Part shown: positions 17,827 through 26,824 of the stretch, one piece after another
How positions within the stretch are numbered: the stretch's first letter is position 1
Layout: the number at the start of each line of letters is the position of its first letter
NCBI GenBank assembly: GCA_945787635.1
Contig: CALZIK010000068.1
Span: 1-54,922 of the forward strand
Length of the DNA stretch: 54,922 nucleotides
Direction: 5' to 3'
Origin: Thermoanaerobaculia bacterium
GTDB lineage: Bacteria > Acidobacteriota > Thermoanaerobaculia > Multivoradales > JAHEKO01
Position numbers and translations under genes: made by a program
The notes under the pieces: model-generated
Told to the model about the DNA's origin: nothing
Databases searched by the model: none
The model's input: the letters and a program-made list of their open reading frames with translations, nothing else

Positions 17827-19638
17827 CTACTCTCCCAAGGCCGCGTAGCGAACCAGGCGGTAGCGGTACTTGGCCGCCTCGCGGATGCGCTTGGCGAGCG
17901 GCTCATGGCGGGCCTCGTCCCAGACGGCGTAAGCGTCGACGAACTTCCTCGCGCGCTCGACGTCCCCGGTCGACTGAATCGCAAGCACCTCGGTCAGCAT
18001 CGCCGCCACCGCGTCGGCGTAGCGCGTGAAATCGATCGCGAGCCGGCCGTCGCCGTCCCAGGACAGAACACCCCGGTCGAGCAAGAAGTTCATCTGCATC
18101 AGCTGCATGGTCTGGTAGGGCTGCGCCCGTCGCGGCTTGACCGCCTGGAGTGTGCGTCGGACGCCGTCGGCGTATACCGCGCGCAGGCCGGCGGCGTCGT
18201 AGTAGCCGCTCTCGGCCAAGGCGGGCGCAATGTAGAGCGACACCAAATCCGACTTGAGCTCCTCGATCAAGTCCGAGCGCTCGGCCAACGCCTGCCCCAG
18301 ATTGCCGCCTGCGGCCGTGCTGGACGGTCCCAGGTAGTGGCCGACCTCGTGCCAGAGCGTGCGATTGAAATTGCCGTCGAGGGTTAGCTCGTCGGCGTGC
18401 TTGGAAGCGACCGCCGCTGCCCAGCCCGCCCGGGTGTTCGCGAACAGATCGGGGTGGGTCATGATGTTGTAGCGCAGCATGATCGTGCGGCCGTACTTGC
18501 GCGCATGGTCGGCGTCGTTGGGCAGGATCGTCGCGGTGTTGGTGCCGCGGGCCTGGCCGAAATCGGCGATCACGTTGTAGACCCCGACCGGAATGTCCGA
18601 TGAGACACTCTTATGGTCTTCATAAGGGAGACTGTCTTCGAGCTCCTGGAGGCCTCCGATCGCCTCGGCGAGCTTGTCGCTTCGCTCGCGATCGCGGAGC
18701 AGGACGTTGGCGCTGAAAAAGCTTTTGACGCCGAGAAGCTCATCGTCGTAGGTCTCGTAGCTTCCGATCTGGCCATTCAGCTTCCCGAATTCGCCTCGTA
18801 CCCAGGATGCGTCACCGGCTTCGTAGTCGTCGGCCAGCAGATCACGTGCGCGGTTGGCCAGGTAGGCGGCAAAGTCCGGATCTTCCGATCGGATCGTCTC
18901 CGCGGCGTGCTGCAGGAGATGGTACGCCTGGAGAATTTCGTCCGCGTAAGCCACCGAGTAGGGCACCGCGTAGAAGCCTGACGCCTCGTCGCCGGGTTCG
19001 GTCGTGAGCTCGGAAAGCCTGGCGCCGAGACCGGGATGCAGCAGGGCCAGCTCCGGGTGGCCCTCGAGCACCGCCAGGTCGGTTTCGAGATTGTCCGAGG
19101 TCACCCGTCGCACCACCGAGCGCACACCCAGGATCGCCGCTCGCTCGTCTGGACGCTCTTCGAGCCAGGCCTCGATCTCCTCGCGGGTCACATCGCTCGG
19201 GTAGACGTTCTTGCCCGGCACCTCCGCGGCCACTGGAAGAAACGCCACCCGCTCATTCTCGAGGGTGGTCGCGATCGGCCCCTTGAACAGGCGATAGAGA
19301 TCCAAGAGCTTCTCGGTCTCGACCGGGCTCTCCAGCCGTTCGTGCACCACCGCCAGCTCGGCCAGAGCCTCGAGGCTCTGAGGGTGCGTCGATTGAAGAT
19401 ACAGCCAGTGCAAAACCTGCCCGGCGGCCAGAAGATCCTCGACCGTGGCCTGCTCGGCCGGGGTGAGCTCCGAAAGGTCCGGCGCCAGGCGAATCACCAG
19501 CGTGCGCTCGAGAATCGGCTCGATCTCGTCGGAACCCCAGTACCCGGGCGGCAGCTCGGCTCCGGCCGCGCCCGCGGTCAGGGCCGCCGCAAGCAAACCA
19601 GTGCGGCTGAAGGCTATGAGTGGGTTGCAGAATCTCAT
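17827..19638 (-). CDS. M49 (dipeptidyl-peptidase III)-like zinc metallopeptidase
   Basis: 603 residues with an N-terminal signal peptide (SRTGLLAAALTAGAAGAELP), so exported. The zinc motif is TLWHEVGHYLG, and a downstream ERSDLIEELKSDLVSLY would give the third ligand Glu, as in the M49 EECxxD/EExxSD pattern. DPP III enzymes normally have HELLGH; here the motif is HEVGH, one residue shorter, as in distant bacterial relatives. Long helical regions surround it. The size (about 600) fits the family, which removes dipeptides from oligopeptides. It sits between the two paralogous PA14-GT-C genes, convergent with the first. The family call is firm only at superfamily level. Confidence 0.65.
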   Translation of the reverse strand: MRFCNPLIAFSRTGLLAAALTAGAAGAELPPGYWGSDEIEPILERTLVIRLAPDLSELTPAEQATVEDLLAAGQVLHWLYLQSTHPQSLEALAELAVVHERLESPVETEKLLDLYRLFKGPIATTLENERVAFLPVAAEVPGKNVYPSDVTREEIEAWLEERPDERAAILGVRSVVRRVTSDNLETDLAVLEGHPELALLHPGLGARLSELTTEPGDEASGFYAVPYSVAYADEILQAYHLLQHAAETIRSEDPDFAAYLANRARDLLADDYEAGDASWVRGEFGKLNGQIGSYETYDDELLGVKSFFSANVLLRDRERSDKLAEAIGGLQELEDSLPYEDHKSVSSDIPVGVYNVIADFGQARGTNTATILPNDADHARKYGRTIMLRYNIMTHPDLFANTRAGWAAAVASKHADELTLDGNFNRTLWHEVGHYLGPSSTAAGGNLGQALAERSDLIEELKSDLVSLYIAPALAESGYYDAAGLRAVYADGVRRTLQAVKPRRAQPYQTMQLMQMNFLLDRGVLSWDGDGRLAIDFTRYADAVAAMLTEVLAIQSTGDVERARKFVDAYAVWDEARHEPLAKRIREAAKYRYRLVRYAALGE

Positions 19639-19705
19639 GGACTCCGACTCTATCGACTTTTGATGGGCGACCTCCCCAGGGAACCTCGTGTCGGGATCGA
19701 CGAAT

Positions 19706-22159
19706 CTATTCGGAAGATTCCTGGGTGTCCTCCGCCCGCGCCGCTTCCCGTGGCCTCAGCAGCACGAGCTGCCCCGAGGGGTCGAACGAGGCCGTGGCCG
19801 CGAGCCCCGGCATTTCGCGAAGCCACTCGGTATAGGCCGGGCGGCTCGCGATCGCGAGATCGGCGTCCCACGGTGCCGCTCGCCCCATCACCACTTCGAG
19901 CTCTTCTCGGCCGAATACGAACTCAGCGGTCCACTCGTAGGTCCCGCCCAGCATGTGGAGGCGCCAGAGAAGGTCGGGCGAGACCTGGATTCGCCTCGGC
20001 TGAGCAGCCCTGATCTCGCCCTCGAAGACCCGCCACGGATACAGGATGAGCTCACCGCGCTGGGCGGTGGTCCTGTGATCGAGAGCCCGTGCGCTCGCCT
20101 GGAAGGAGACACCCAAGAGGGCCACGGTGACAAGCAGTACGAGCGCCAGACGGACTCGCGGTCGGGAAGAGCCGAGCGCAGCGACGACGAACCCGACCAT
20201 TAGCAGCGCCGGAATCCAGGTCGCCTGCAGGAAGTGCGCGGGCTCCCAGCCGATTCGGCCGGCAAGATCGACCGGCGCGAGCTCGCCCGCCAGGTAGGGA
20301 GTGACGACGAGCCAGATCGCGGTCGCCGCAAGATAGACCGGCACCAGGAAGCGCGGCGCGAGCAGGCTTCTCCAATCGGGCCGTTCGATCCCGAGATCGA
20401 AGAACATCGACCCGGCGACGAAGCACGCCGCCGGCAGGATCGGAATCAGCATCCGGCTCGAGAAGATGGCACCTTGAAGCCGAGTGTAGAGGACGATCAG
20501 CATCAAGAGATACCCAGCCGGAAGGAACGCCAGGAGACGGCGCTCGATCGGCACGCGCCGGACCACCGCGACCAAGGGCGCGGCCAGCGCGAGGATCCAG
20601 AGATGGCCGAGATCTCGGGCCGCGCCCCGAGCACCGGTCGGCCAGATGACGTCGATCCAGCCGCGCTCGGGGCGGGTGACTCCGGAGGCGCCTTCGCGCA
20701 GAAAAACCTCGCTGCCCTCTCTCAAGTGCTCCGGTCGCACCGTCCACCAGAAATCACCGAGCCAGATCGCGTCGGCGGCCATGAGCACCAGGAGCGCTGC
20801 TGCGAAGCCGCCGGCCCAGTAGGCGATCCGGCGCGCGAAGCGCCGGAGATCGATCCGACCCTCGGTCCACAGGAGAAGGGCGGGCAGCAGGAAGACGATC
20901 GCGCCGGTCACCTTTGATTTCGCCGCCGCTACGCTGAGCACTCCCAGTGCGAGCGCCTGCCACTCGTGACTCGACCCGGTCTCCTCGACCCGCCGCCCGC
21001 GCAGAACGACCGCGACTGCCAGGGTCACGAACATCATCACGGTGTAGTCGGCGAACGCCGCTCCGAGCGGCCCGATGACGGTGGTCTGACTGAAAAGCAG
21101 GAAGAATGTGACCGCGAGCGTCCGCAGCTGGAGCTTCGGCCCGAGCTGGCGCACCGCGACCGCGAGCGCCGTCACCGTGACCGCGAAGAGGAAAGCGCCG
21201 TAGACCCGCGAACCGAGAAACATGTCGTCGCCGCCGAAGACGCCGATGAAGGCCTTGAGCAGGTACACGTGCACCATCCGATGAAGGAAGTACGTCGTCT
21301 GTCGCGGGGCCTCGGCCGCGATGAAGTAGTTGGAATCGTCGCCGCCGAGAGTGGACACCGCCCAGGGAATTGCCGCGGCCCAGGTGAGCGCAAAGAGCCC
21401 GAGGAAGAACGCGGCGTAGAGCACTCGGCGACTGGACGGTCGTTGGAGCTGCTCCGCAAGTCGGTCGAGCAAGCGCCGGATAGCTCGCCCGCCGGACTCG
21501 CGGACTTTCGACGGCGGGCCGAGATGCCAGGCCGTTCGCGCCGAGAGAAACGCCAGGAGCAGAAGCCCGGCTCCGAGAAACCGTGTCGCGAGAGCGGAAA
21601 GAAACGCCGTGGCGCGACGAAGCCACCGGTAGAGCCCGACCGGCCGCCGCGCGTAGAGAACCGCCGCCGGCAGGACCTTCGGTTCGCCACCCGGCGGCGT
21701 CCATTCGATGCCTAGCCCGACGTCGCGGTCCTTTTGCGCGAGACCGATCTCGATCGGGTGGAGACCCTTCGCCAGCTCGACCGTCGCTCTCTTGCGACGT
21801 TCGGCCGGGGGGCCGCCCGTATCCAAGAGCCGCTTTCCATCGACTGCCAGATAGCCTCGGTCGTCGGCCCAGATCGCGAACCCGTGCGTCCCACGCTCTT
21901 CGATCCAGAGCCAGCCCCGCCAGCGCACACTGAAGATCGCCTTCGAGGCAACACCGGTGAGATCCGCGACCTCGTTCACGTGCGGCATCCCGACCTCGGA
22001 AAACAGGGGCTCGCCCTGCCAGCCGGTCTCGAGGGGAAAGAACTCGTACTCGAGCCCCGCCTCGTCGCGCACCAGCGCCCAGCCCACCAACGCGAGCACG
22101 ACAGCGAGGAGAAAACCGGCCGAGGCCAGCGAAGGCTTCGCCTGGGAGCTCGGGGTCAC
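19706..22159 (-). CDS. PA14-like domain fused to GT-C glycosyltransferase (paralogue 2)
   Basis: About 817 residues. After a signal-anchor helix (GFLLAVVLALVGWALV) comes a PA14-like domain with WRGWLWIEERGTHGFAIWAD, YLAVDGKRLLDTGG and LAKGLHPIEIGLAQ, aligning block by block with the protein at 15385-17817. The GT-C part begins near LGGDDSNYFIAAEAP (acidic pair) and shares HVYLLKAFIGVFGGDD and DYTVMMFVTLAVAVVL with that paralogue. A soluble C-terminal domain contains YPWRVFEGEIRAAQP and VSPDLLWRLHMLGG. The start is unclear: GTG 22159 or TTG 22168 precede the hydrophobic anchor, while an open TTG at 22237 overlaps the divergent gene. Role inferred as periplasmic-face glycosyl transfer. Confidence 0.75.
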   Translation of the reverse strand: MTPSSQAKPSLASAGFLLAVVLALVGWALVRDEAGLEYEFFPLETGWQGEPLFSEVGMPHVNEVADLTGVASKAIFSVRWRGWLWIEERGTHGFAIWADDRGYLAVDGKRLLDTGGPPAERRKRATVELAKGLHPIEIGLAQKDRDVGLGIEWTPPGGEPKVLPAAVLYARRPVGLYRWLRRATAFLSALATRFLGAGLLLLAFLSARTAWHLGPPSKVRESGGRAIRRLLDRLAEQLQRPSSRRVLYAAFFLGLFALTWAAAIPWAVSTLGGDDSNYFIAAEAPRQTTYFLHRMVHVYLLKAFIGVFGGDDMFLGSRVYGAFLFAVTVTALAVAVRQLGPKLQLRTLAVTFFLLFSQTTVIGPLGAAFADYTVMMFVTLAVAVVLRGRRVEETGSSHEWQALALGVLSVAAAKSKVTGAIVFLLPALLLWTEGRIDLRRFARRIAYWAGGFAAALLVLMAADAIWLGDFWWTVRPEHLREGSEVFLREGASGVTRPERGWIDVIWPTGARGAARDLGHLWILALAAPLVAVVRRVPIERRLLAFLPAGYLLMLIVLYTRLQGAIFSSRMLIPILPAACFVAGSMFFDLGIERPDWRSLLAPRFLVPVYLAATAIWLVVTPYLAGELAPVDLAGRIGWEPAHFLQATWIPALLMVGFVVAALGSSRPRVRLALVLLVTVALLGVSFQASARALDHRTTAQRGELILYPWRVFEGEIRAAQPRRIQVSPDLLWRLHMLGGTYEWTAEFVFGREELEVVMGRAAPWDADLAIASRPAYTEWLREMPGLAATASFDPSGQLVLLRPREAARAEDTQESSE

Positions 22160-22229
22160 GAGAGGCAATATAGAACACCCTACCCACAGCTCGATGTCCC
22201 ACCAGTAGCGCGGGCGATAGGATCGGCCG

Positions 22230-22454
22230 ATGCCCAAGAGAAAGCAGCACTACGCGACCGACGAGATCACCGTCACCTTCGACCCCAACATCTGCATTCA
22301 CTCCGCGGAGTGCCTGAAGACACTGCCGGAAGTGTTCGATGTTTCGAAGAAGCGTTGGATCCGGCCCGAAAACGCCTCCGCTGGGAAGGTCGTAGAGACG
22401 GTTGACCGCTGCCCCTCGGGAGCGCTTCGGATCGAGTCAGAGCCCAACGAGTGA
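22230..22454 (+). CDS. Divergent 4Fe-4S mono-cluster protein (YjdI/Fer4_19 type)
   Basis: 74 residues with the pattern FDPNICIHSAECLKTLPEVF (Cys22, Cys28) and DRCPSGAL (Cys61), matching the divergent single-cluster ferredoxin family often fused or adjacent to CDGSH proteins. Residues RWIRPENAS correspond to the conserved rPWi.p segment. It probably binds one Fe-S cluster and serves electron transfer or stress functions; the partner is unknown. ATG 22230 is clear. The next gene begins 18 bp after its stop on the same strand. Confidence 0.8.
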   Translation: MPKRKQHYATDEITVTFDPNICIHSAECLKTLPEVFDVSKKRWIRPENASAGKVVETVDRCPSGALRIESEPNE

Positions 22455-22472
22455 ACCCCGGATCGAGACGGC

Positions 22473-23246
22473 TTGAACCAGGCAGCTGACCCCACCAACG
22501 ATTCGGGTCGTCTTTCGCCCGACGAGCTCGTCAACTGGCCGGAGCGGCTCGCCCGGGAACAGTCCCTGATTCTTCGCGTGCTGGCCGACGCTCCCTCCAA
22601 GAGAGTGCTCGATTTGGGGTGCGGCGCGGGCCGGCACGCCCGCCTGCTCGCGGAGCACGGCTACGAGGTCACGGGCATCGACCTTTCAGAAACCGCCCTC
22701 GAGCGCGCGCGAAGCGGTCCGGTCCCCGCCGGCGTCGAGTTCCTCCTCGCCGACATGGGCGCCGTCGAGCGAGCCGTGCGCGGGCACTTTGGAGCGGCCT
22801 TCTGCCTGGGCAACACGCTGCCGCACCTGCTGTCGCCGGAGTCCCTGTCCCGGATGTTCGTCGGACTCAAGCGACGGCTTCTGCCGGGCTCCCCCTTCCT
22901 GTTTCAGGTTCTCAACTACGAACGGATTCGCGCAGGCGAGCAGCGAGCTCTGCCCGTCGAGTTCGTGCCCACACCGCGGGGGGAGCTCGCGATCCTGCGC
23001 TTCTTCGAGACCATGGCGGACGGCATCGTTCTCCACACGACGTCGGCCCTCCGTCATCAGGCGACCACCGCCCCGACGATCGAGATCGTCCACAGCCACG
23101 CGACGCAGCTTCGCGGCTGGACACGGGAGGAGCTCGACACCATCTCTGATGTTGTCCGGTGGCCAACGCGCGCGGTGTACGGCGGCATGGACGAGACCCC
23201 GTACGAGCCCCGCACGTCGGACGAGCTGGTCATGGTAGTCGGTTAG
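22473..23246 (+). CDS. Class I SAM-dependent methyltransferase
   Basis: 257 residues with a Rossmann-fold methyltransferase signature: RVLDLGCGAGRHARLLAEHG (motif I), VTGIDLSETALERAR (acidic residue after strand 2), EFLLADMGAVE and AFCLGNTLPHLLSPE (motif IV region). The C-terminal part has a beta-rich cap (LHTTSALRHQ, IEIVHSHATQL) often seen in small-molecule methyltransferases. Substrate unknown. It starts at TTG 22473 since no in-frame ATG fits; it lies 18 bp after the ferredoxin-like gene, so the two may be co-transcribed. Confidence 0.85.
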   Translation: MNQAADPTNDSGRLSPDELVNWPERLAREQSLILRVLADAPSKRVLDLGCGAGRHARLLAEHGYEVTGIDLSETALERARSGPVPAGVEFLLADMGAVERAVRGHFGAAFCLGNTLPHLLSPESLSRMFVGLKRRLLPGSPFLFQVLNYERIRAGEQRALPVEFVPTPRGELAILRFFETMADGIVLHTTSALRHQATTAPTIEIVHSHATQLRGWTREELDTISDVVRWPTRAVYGGMDETPYEPRTSDELVMVVG

Positions 23247-23299
23247 GATCGTCGCGATGCTGGCGTGCAGCGAGTTGTAGGAACTCATCGAACGACAAG

Positions 23300-23315
23300 C
23301 TTGCGGGCGGGCAAG
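23300..23315. terminator. Weak hairpin between convergent genes
   Basis: CTTGC at 23300-23304 pairs with GCAAG at 23311-23315 across a 6-base loop, in the 84-bp gap between the methyltransferase and the convergent CRTAC1 gene. There is no clear T-run, so it is at best a weak bidirectional terminator. Confidence 0.25.
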
Positions 23316-23330
23316 TCAATCGACGCCGCT

Positions 23331-25637
23331 TCAGTTCGAATGTCCCGAGGAGTGCTCGTGTACCGGAGGACCCGTCTTCGGGGCGCCATCGAAGCGAAAG
23401 CGGGGTAGGCTGACCCGTCGAAAGCTCGTCTCCCCCTCGACGATCTCGATGGCCGAGTCCAGCTCCACATCCGAAAACCTCTGCAAGGTGTCGGAGGTCG
23501 GCCAGTAGACTTCAATCGACTCGATTCGGGCGGCGCGCCCAAGGCCGATCGTCTGCCGGAGCGGATTAGCGCCGAAGCTGCCGCCACTGGTCACGTGGCG
23601 GAATATTCTGCGCCGAGTACCGTTCTCCACGATGGTTGCCGCGATTCGGGCGCCGATGGCGCTGCGGTTGGATCGTACGCCTACTAGTTTTACCGTCAGC
23701 CATCTGGTTCCGAAGCCAGGATTCTCCCAGAGGGCATTGTTGAACTCGTCACCGGGCACTGCTCCCCCCATGACCTCGAAAACCTCCTCGTCGCCGTCGT
23801 GGTCGAGGTCGGCGAAGGCAATGCCGTGCCCTTTCTGGAGATGACCGAAGCGGCCGGCGGTCGAGACATCTGCGAAACGCTCGCCGCTCAAATTGAGGTA
23901 CATCACGTTGGGTGAGATGGCATGAAACGGCGGAAAGCCGGTCCCGAGGTAGAAGTCCAGGTAGCCGTCGCCGTTGAGGTCGCCAAAGTTAGCCCCCATA
24001 GGATCGTGGACCTTCTTGAAGCCCACCTTCTCGGAGACATCGATGAAGTGGCCCTTGCCGTCGCCGCGGTAGAGACGAGCCAACTCCGCCTCGACAGGCT
24101 CTCCGAGGTAGCTCAGGACCGTCTGAGCCATCTTCCGTGGATAGCCACTGACAAAAAGATCGAGAACGCCATCGTTGTCGAAGTCCCAAAACCAGGTCGG
24201 AAAGCTGTCCCAAGGCTTCTCGACCCCCAGCTTCTTCGCGTCCTCGGTGAAGGTGCCGTCACGATTGTTGTGGTAGAGACGATTATCGCCACGGATGTTC
24301 GACACATAGAGGTCGGGCCAGCGGTCGCCGTCGAAGTCGCCCCAGGTAGCGCCCTTGCAGTATCGGCGGTTCTCGACGCCAGCTTGTCGCGCTACTTCAT
24401 CGAAGGTCCCATCACCGTTGTTGCGATACAAGAGACTTGACGACGGGATGTCCGGAGTCGATTCAGTTGGCACGAAGAGATCGACGTCGCCATCGTTGTC
24501 GAAGTCGGCCCAGGACGCCGTCTGTGTGGGGAACCGATCGTTCCCGAGCTGGGCCTCGAAGGTGACATCCGTGAAGGTCAGGTCGCCGTTGTTGCGTAGT
24601 AGGGAGTTGGGGTGCCGTCCCGCCCGCCCCAACCATGCGCCTCGCAGCACATAAGCGTCAACGTCGCCGTCGTTGTCGTAGTCGGCTTGCACCATGTTGA
24701 GACCGCCGTAGAGTCCGACGAGACCGGCCGCCTCGGTGACGTCGGAAAAAGTACCGTCGGCGTTGTTGCGCCATAGCCGGATCTGCCCGTTCGGGTGCCA
24801 GTCGGAGACGAGCAGATCGAGATCGAGATCGTTGTCGAAATCATCGACGATCACGCCACCCGACATCCCGAAGGTGTCAATCCCGAGGCGACCGGCAATA
24901 TTCTCGAACTCCGGGACTTCGACATCGGAGGCGAAGGCCGAGGTTGGTATCAAATACCCTGGCGGCACACCCTCTGGGTACTCATCGATCGTCATGAACG
25001 CGAGGTTGAGGAGCCAGCGAGTCTGAATTGCTAGATCGAAGTTCACCCTGGGCTTCCCCAGCAGTTCGAGGAAGAAGCGGATCGCTTGTCGGGAGCCGAA
25101 CTGCTCGGTGTGGACACCGCCTCCTCGGATCGGCACGATGCAGCTCTCCGAAGAGTGCCGCAATGCGCAGTTGGTGGTTTCGCCTATCCTCAAGTGCGTC
25201 ACTCCGAGATTAAACAGGGCACGGTGGACTTGACCGTCACTGAGCTTGCCCTCCATCTCGGAGGTCAACTGGTAAAGCTCCTGTTGACGTGACAACGCGG
25301 CGGCGAACTGACCTGCGTAGAACTCTGCCAGACCGAGCTGATTGAGAGGGCCCCAGCGATCGAGGGGAGAGGTCTCGGCTGAAACCTCGGCGTAGTCCTG
25401 CCGCAGCTTTCGGACCCGAAAATCGCCGAGGTAGGGATTCTCGTCGGGTGTGCGAGCGGCGATCGCCTTGAGGATCCGCAACATCAGGCGATGTCCAGGT
25501 GGCTGAGTGCGAGTCGCCGTTGGTGACTCGGCGCCCACCTGCCGGGCAGGAGCCGCCGGAGACATCCAATAGACAATCAGTAGCGCCAGACCCCATGCAA
25601 GCCAGAAACGTGGCCGGTCAGGAGGGTGCATCGTCAT
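23331..25637 (-). CDS. Exported CRTAC1-type FG-GAP/ASPIC protein
   Basis: 768 residues from ATG 25637. A hydrophobic N-terminal segment (FWLAWGLALLIVYWMSPAAP) acts as a signal or anchor. Residues of about 60-230 look helical and TPR-like (FYAGQFAAALSRQQELYQL, ALFNLGVTHLRIGET). From about residue 240 there are at least six FG-GAP/VCBS-type repeats marked by Asp-rich calcium loops such as VDDFDNDLDLDLLVSD and ADFDNDGDVDLFV. An ASPIC/UnbV domain closes the protein (GARIAATIVENGTRRRIFRH to IESIEVYWPTSD). This architecture is common in secreted or surface proteins of Acidobacteriota and Planctomycetes, and its function is unknown. Single gene next to the mobile-element array. Confidence 0.85.
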   Translation of the reverse strand: MTMHPPDRPRFWLAWGLALLIVYWMSPAAPARQVGAESPTATRTQPPGHRLMLRILKAIAARTPDENPYLGDFRVRKLRQDYAEVSAETSPLDRWGPLNQLGLAEFYAGQFAAALSRQQELYQLTSEMEGKLSDGQVHRALFNLGVTHLRIGETTNCALRHSSESCIVPIRGGGVHTEQFGSRQAIRFFLELLGKPRVNFDLAIQTRWLLNLAFMTIDEYPEGVPPGYLIPTSAFASDVEVPEFENIAGRLGIDTFGMSGGVIVDDFDNDLDLDLLVSDWHPNGQIRLWRNNADGTFSDVTEAAGLVGLYGGLNMVQADYDNDGDVDAYVLRGAWLGRAGRHPNSLLRNNGDLTFTDVTFEAQLGNDRFPTQTASWADFDNDGDVDLFVPTESTPDIPSSSLLYRNNGDGTFDEVARQAGVENRRYCKGATWGDFDGDRWPDLYVSNIRGDNRLYHNNRDGTFTEDAKKLGVEKPWDSFPTWFWDFDNDGVLDLFVSGYPRKMAQTVLSYLGEPVEAELARLYRGDGKGHFIDVSEKVGFKKVHDPMGANFGDLNGDGYLDFYLGTGFPPFHAISPNVMYLNLSGERFADVSTAGRFGHLQKGHGIAFADLDHDGDEEVFEVMGGAVPGDEFNNALWENPGFGTRWLTVKLVGVRSNRSAIGARIAATIVENGTRRRIFRHVTSGGSFGANPLRQTIGLGRAARIESIEVYWPTSDTLQRFSDVELDSAIEIVEGETSFRRVSLPRFRFDGAPKTGPPVHEHSSGHSN

Positions 25638-25780
25638 CGCAGAGACTCCGTTTCGCGAACGACAGAGTACCAAAGCGTCGGCCGCAATGAACCCGCGATA
25701 CGCACCCGACAGAAGATACGGTGCGGCATACTGCCGACCCAAGCAGTAGAGAGATTGCCACTCTTGTTGACTCTATCTCG

Positions 25781-25979
25781 CGGAGGGGACGGGATTCGAA
25801 CCCGCGAGAGACTTGCATCTCGCCGGTTTTCAAGACCGCACGGAAGGCAGATAGCGGCAGCCGGTAGCAGTCAGAAACAGGTATGGAACAGAAGCGTTCC
25901 GGGCCTTCCCACTGACTGCACGGCACTGCCCCCTTACCGCTGGTTTTCGAGAGCGGATGTGCCACCAGTGTGCCATAGG
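25781..25979. repeat. att-like module A: partial tRNA-Ser(UGA) 3' half plus direct repeats
   Basis: 25781-25838 repeats the 3' half of the intact tRNA-Ser(UGA) at 31930-32019, from acceptor through T arm, variable arm and anticodon stem-loop (CCGGTTTTCAAGACCG). The variable arm differs in sequence but still pairs (CGAGA/TCTCG). 118 bases on, 25957-25979 holds the paired repeat TGTGCCACCAGTGTGCCA, also present in modules B and C. The arrangement looks like an integrase core site plus arm-type sites. No tRNA 5' half is present. Confidence 0.75.
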
Positions 25980-26186
25980 AGGAAGCCACTGGATCGGTCC
26001 ACCTGCTAAAGTCGACGCGACCTACAAAGCAGGCCAGGTGCGTTTCTGTGCCTTGACCCTCCAAGTTCCCGGCGTCAGAACCGACCTGTCCAGAAGTGGA
26101 CAACAAACGCGAGGAGCGGGCAGATGAAAAGACTCTGGAAGCAGGCATCCTTCGGCGCAGCGTTAGCCTGGAAGACGTGAACAGCG
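25980..26186. other. Intergenic, no gene recognised
   Basis: About 200 bases between att-like module A and the STAS-like gene. A short open frame running toward that gene (ending near 26206) reads as acidic and basic residues, but it has no start and no recognisable family. Nothing else stands out. Confidence 0.3.
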
Positions 26187-26600
26187 ATGCTCCATGTTAA
26201 TCAAGTCGATGACCCGGAGCGGCCCTACCTGTACCTGAGGGTAACCGGCGCCTACGACCTCGCCTCGGCTAGGCAGGCATTCGTCCGGACCTACCACCTG
26301 ATGGGCCAACACCCTACCGGCACCGCCCTTCTGGACGTCCGGCAGGTGACCGACATGCCGAGCACTATCGACCGCTTCGTGCTCGGCGAGGACGTCGGCA
26401 AGCTAGCTCTTTCACACAAGCCCGGTCTTTGCCTAGCCATCCTCGGAGAAGAGCCCTATGTCGAACCCGAGCGGTTTATCGAGAGGGTCGCCCGGGACCG
26501 TTCCGCCAATCTGAGGGTCTTCACCGGCGAGGACGAGGCTCATGCATGGCTCATCGGCGGCCCTTCCTCCGGCGGTGCGAGCGGACCGCAGTTGGTCTGA
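26187..26600 (+). CDS. STAS/SpoIIAA-like protein
   Basis: 137 residues, cytoplasmic. LYLRVTGAYDLASARQAF, TALLDVRQVTDMPSTIDRF, LALSHKPGLCLAILGEEPYV and RVFTGEDEAHAWLIG fit the SpoIIAA-like/STAS-type alpha-beta fold often seen as stand-alone 120-140-residue proteins of unknown function in environmental bacteria. No kinase or sigma factor accompanies it. It is the only gene in the 0.7-kb segment between att-like modules A and B, which suggests cargo of a small element or trapped chromosomal DNA. ATG 26187 is the first plausible start. Confidence 0.55.
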   Translation: MLHVNQVDDPERPYLYLRVTGAYDLASARQAFVRTYHLMGQHPTGTALLDVRQVTDMPSTIDRFVLGEDVGKLALSHKPGLCLAILGEEPYVEPERFIERVARDRSANLRVFTGEDEAHAWLIGGPSSGGASGPQLV

Positions 26601-26675
26601 TCTCGGCCCGCACGGCCACGCGGCGAGTTCGCCTGAGCAGAGTACTTCATAAGCCGCTAGTCCGAGCAAGCTAGC

Positions 26676-26790
26676 TGGCGGAGGGGGCGGGATTTGAAAC
26701 AGCAACAACTAGCAGGCTTGCGAGCCACCCTGATTGACTGCCGTCTACTGGAGCTTTTCGTCGGCAAGTGTGCCACCAGCGTGCCATGGG
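26676..26790. repeat. att-like module B (internally deleted)
   Basis: 26676-26695 copies the tRNA-Ser acceptor and T-arm start (TGGCGGAGGGGGCGGGATT), but it then jumps straight to GAAACAGCAACAA, which in module C lies about 90 bases later. The downstream part matches module C (actgccg.ctactg..gctttt) and ends with the paired repeat GTGTGCCACCAGCGTGCCAT at 26768-26787. It is a deletion derivative of the same module. Confidence 0.7.
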
Positions 26791-26824
26791 GAAGTAGGAC
26801 CTCCGTTCTCGTCGACGTGTCTGC

